The translations under genes were made by a program, and so were the position numbers. Shown one piece after another: positions 18,602 to 21,266 of a stretch of DNA of 21,266 nucleotides (the stretch's first letter is position 1; each line of letters opens with the position of its first letter). The notes under the pieces are model-generated. The model had not been told where the DNA came from and ran no database searches. It was given only the letters and a program-made list of their open reading frames with translations. Source of the stretch: Phoronis ovalis (lineage: Eukaryota; Phoronida; Phoronidae); the NCBI GenBank assembly GCA_028565635.1, contig JAOXYB010059501.1, forward strand, positions 3,917-25,182. The letters run 5' to 3'.

Positions 18602-18690
18602 TTGCAATAACATCAGGATTTTATTATATGACTATTTATACTCCCCAATCAGGCAATAACATCAGCATTTCATTTTATGACAATATTCAT
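18602..18690. repeat. Minisatellite, second block (two units)
   Basis: Two more units (GCAATAACATCAGGATTTTA, GCAATAACATCAGCATTTCA) run into the 3' flank of GPCR3, ATTCATGAGGATACACTTTC, which is the same flank seen after GPCR1. Confidence 0.8.
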
Positions 18691-18702
18691 GAGGATACAC
18701 TT

Positions 18703-19884
18703 TCATAGCTTACTAACTTCATTGGAGCAATTAATATATTTAGCTTCCCAGGTTGCACAGTCTTGATTTGTTTCTAGTTTATTTGCTACATAACCATCAT
18801 GCCTTTTATTGCTTTGCACAATGCTTAAGTCTGAACTTTTATTTTCCCCTTTATTCCGTTTGTTCCCGATATCAGCATCTGCATTCCTGTTACAACAGGC
18901 CATGCATTTTGTTTTTAAAACCTTGAAAGATTCTTTCACCAAGGGATCTCTGGTTATAATGATGATAGGTTCACATACTGTATCAGCTAGGAGTAAGCAA
19001 GCTGTTGCGATGCTCCAAAATATCAGAGGTGCATTTTTTTTAATTACTGTATCACTCCACACAAGTCCTTGTGCAATAAATGTATTTATACAGTACGGAA
19101 AATAGCACATTGCAAAAATCACAAGTATCATCCCAGTCATAACTGCACTTTTTTTAAACTGCTGAATTTTGTTGGCAGATGTATGCAGACTAATGTGCAT
19201 TCTTATATGATAAAAAAGAAATATATATATCACACATAAAATGATAAAAACTGCTACACTGTATGACCCAACAATTAATGTTGCTTTATTATTTAATTCT
19301 CCAAAAGACGCTGGGTATAAAGTCAAACTCAGGATAGCAAACATTGCAATTGATGCAATATGAAATAGCCAAATGCATACGAGATATACACAAACACGAT
19401 GTTTTGTGACTATAGTTTTATACTTGAATGGCTTCCAAACAGATATTAACATGTCTGCTGTCATAGCTATTAATGTAAAATATTCAATAGATAGAACTCC
19501 TTGGTACATGACTTCTGCTACTCCAAAATCTTCATCCACAAGGTAACCATTTACACCCACTGTAGTTACGCAGTCAAGGGAGTCGTGATCATCAATCATA
19601 ATGAGAACAAACTCACCACTTGCAATTATAAAATTTGAGCTCACCAAACTTAGCAGTAAGGATGTTCTGGGTTTTTTGTTCTTGATAGACAACAACCCAA
19701 TAAAAGCAATGATATTCAATATGCATCCAACAGTCGAAATAAGCAGAGGTATGCCCACATATATCATCACTGGTACCACTATGCATGTACTTGAAGTATT
19801 ATTGTCAGATTTACCAGTGTTGTTTATCATAATTACGATATTGTTTTTTGTTACATTTGATTCATAAGAATTTTTCTTTTTCAT
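18703..19884 (-). CDS. GPCR3: divergent rhodopsin-like 7TM receptor
   Basis: An intact single-exon receptor of 393 residues from the ATG at 19884. The N-terminus (1-40) carries Asn-x-Thr/Ser sites at 10, 21, 28 and 29, and Cys34. TM1 is about 41-66 with Asn57; TM2 75-97 with Asn84 where Asp2.50 is usual; ECL1 has Cys105. TM3 is 122-148 ending in TADMLISVWKPFK, so Met145 replaces Arg3.50. TM4 has Trp172. TM5 is 203-227 with no Pro. TM6 is 246-271 with FAMCYFP, Tyr261 replacing Trp6.48. TM7 is 283-311 with CEPIIII in place of NPxxY. Helix 8 RDPLVKESFK follows, then Cys327, Cys330 and Cys331 that could be palmitoylated. The tail ends SNEVSKL. It is a duplicate of GPCR1 with shared flanks. Confidence 0.88.
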   Translation of the reverse strand: MKKKNSYESNVTKNNIVIMINNTGKSDNNTSSTCIVVPVMIYVGIPLLISTVGCILNIIAFIGLLSIKNKKPRTSLLLSLVSSNFIIASGEFVLIMIDDHDSLDCVTTVGVNGYLVDEDFGVAEVMYQGVLSIEYFTLIAMTADMLISVWKPFKYKTIVTKHRVCVYLVCIWLFHIASIAMFAILSLTLYPASFGELNNKATLIVGSYSVAVFIILCVIYIFLFYHIRMHISLHTSANKIQQFKKSAVMTGMILVIFAMCYFPYCINTFIAQGLVWSDTVIKKNAPLIFWSIATACLLLADTVCEPIIIITRDPLVKESFKVLKTKCMACCNRNADADIGNKRNKGENKSSDLSIVQSNKRHDGYVANKLETNQDCATWEAKYINCSNEVSKL

Positions 19885-21070
19885 TCAATCTGTAGTTTAT
19901 CCTATGGCTTAGAAATGTTTAGTCCTCGCTCCTTAACTGTTGTTGTCATATATTCAAATTCTATTTAAAAATATAATAAATCATAAATTAATTTTACTAA
20001 TTAGCTACTTAAAGCATCAAACATGCGTGATCAAAATGCGTTCATGAATGTCATTAAGGTGGCTAATGCCATTCAGAGCAATTTATTCACGCTTAACTCC
20101 GAGGTTAATTTTGGGAATACGTAGTTAGATAAAAAGATAGACCAATAACAGTATACATTTTTGGAAAGGTACTAACATAAGAAGTATGAAAAAATGCTTT
20201 ACTTGTCTTTGACTTGATTGTGTAATCAGCAAGAAGACCATTTTGGGTGAATGACGCAATAACTGTATAATATGAATCAAGCAAATGTCATTCTTCTGTT
20301 TTTCAAGATAATAACAAAAACGGACTACGGTTAAGCCCAGACATTAGTGATTGAGTTTATGCATGCAAAATGTAAGGGTACTTACTACATGTCGCACTGT
20401 CTAACTACAAACCACATTGGCTCATGTAATGGACATCTGTCTGCACTAGCCAACCTCTTTAATCTTTCACTTCAGTTGTTTATCAGCTAGATCGAGTCTT
20501 ACTGTTGTACCCAATGCTACCAGAGTCTGTCATCAGTAATTAATATATCCGTTAATTTTTTACCTTTCCTAGCAACCATTAATTTTGATAAATTACTGTT
20601 ACCACGTAATGAAAACAACTTCAAATGCAATCTAGATAATTAAGATTACATTAATGATTGCACTTTTCTGTTCGCTTATATGTGATTCAATCCTGGAGAT
20701 TTATTGCCATGGAAATTTGTAGAATCGTGACTATGACTTACACTGTGTGAGGTTGCTACAATAAGGGGCACTGCACTGAAATAGGTAATTTGTGAGAACA
20801 TCTATTGTGCCTTGGCCCAGGTAGAAAGGGATCAGAACATAGTTGTATACGAGTGCTATTTCTGTTTCTAAATTAAGTTGATAAATAATTGAACTGTGTA
20901 TACTGTAGCTATATTACTAGTTCAGTGTGCCATTCACCATTTCATCAATCACTATGTAACAATTCATCTCTCGCACTTTAAAATCTCAGTGGAAATCTTG
21001 AAAGCTTAAAAGCTCAAACATTTAAGTCAGATTAAATTTAGATTGAAAGCACAGTATTGCCTGGCAACAG
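19885..21070. other. 5' flank of GPCR3 and intergenic DNA
   Basis: The first 190 bp or so align with the region upstream of GPCR1 (4662-4830), including ATGGCTTA, TTAGCTA and CATTAA blocks, so the duplicated unit includes the likely receptor promoter. The remainder shows no gene or repeat I can support. Confidence 0.5.
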
Positions 21071-21200
21071 GGTGAGTACCCGGGGGGGGGATACTTGATA
21101 GAAAAGTTGGTAGGGGTGTGCGGCCTAGGGTAAAAAACCCTGACCCTGTGGTAAATAATGATCACCAAAAATATACCCTGTTGTAAATGAACAAGACATT
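21071..21200. repeat. Possible dispersed-repeat fragment with a G run
   Basis: GGTGAGTACCC is followed by a run of nine G, then GGTAGGGGTGTGCGGCC and AAAAAACCCTGACCC. The sudden G-rich composition and the ACCC/GGGT alternation resemble interspersed repeats seen in marine invertebrate genomes. Only one copy is in the window. Confidence 0.4.
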
Positions 21201-21266
21201 TGTCATGTCTAATGCCCATCCAATGTGTAGGATATTTTTTTAACATTATTGTTTTTTTACATTAGA

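Noticed and set aside
17826-18690. CRISPR-like array from evenly spaced repeats
   Set aside because: Units are adjacent and diverged with no distinct spacers, and the genome is an animal's; this is a minisatellite.
21022-21246. 74-codon minus-strand frame at the window end
   Set aside because: Composed of a G-run repeat read as Pro-rich text; looks like a dispersed repeat, not a gene.

Overview
Organism. The window reads as AT-rich nuclear DNA of an animal. It has spliced exons with GT/AG junctions, seven-transmembrane receptor genes, inverted-repeat transposons and no operon structure. The mix of an RADX-type gene, divergent receptors and a Penelope-type ribozyme motif fits a marine invertebrate such as a sponge or cnidarian; the species cannot be fixed from sequence alone.

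Layout. (1) 1-2367: AT-rich DNA with no exon I can support, probably an upstream intron. (2) 2368-14566, plus strand: seven phase-consistent exons forming the C-terminal part (about 425 residues) of an ortholog of RADX, the RPA-like single-stranded DNA-binding protein of replication forks; the 5' exons lie outside the window. (3) Inside its 7.46-kb third intron, on the minus strand, sit two single-exon rhodopsin-like receptor genes: GPCR1 (3459-4613, intact) and GPCR2 (7174-8470, broken by a 4-bp TATA insertion near TM1). The same intron holds a 389-bp MITE, a 52-bp tandem repeat and an unidentified decayed coding fragment. (4) The RADX intron 11679-12644 carries a diverged direct repeat flanking a minus-strand hammerhead-ribozyme-like motif. 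(5) 14567-21266: downstream debris of segmental duplication. It contains a truncated frameshifted copy of RADX exon C plus intron (15194-15713), a 667-bp TA-flanked MITE (16001-16667), copies of two RADX exons (16802-17079, nonsense-mutated), a minisatellite and a third intact receptor, GPCR3 (18703-19884).

How it fits together. GPCR3 shares both flanks with GPCR1 and lies after copies of the RADX exon and intron that precede GPCR1. So a block carrying RADX exons plus the nested receptor was copied downstream; the receptor survived and the RADX exons decayed. The exon C copy looks younger and separate. The receptors form a local family that has lost most class A signature residues (Asp2.50, Arg3.50, Trp6.48, NPxxY) in parallel, yet keeps a fixed C-terminal tail resembling a PDZ ligand. 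The minisatellite near GPCR1 and GPCR3 appears to have grown out of the RADX exon B/5' splice-site junction.
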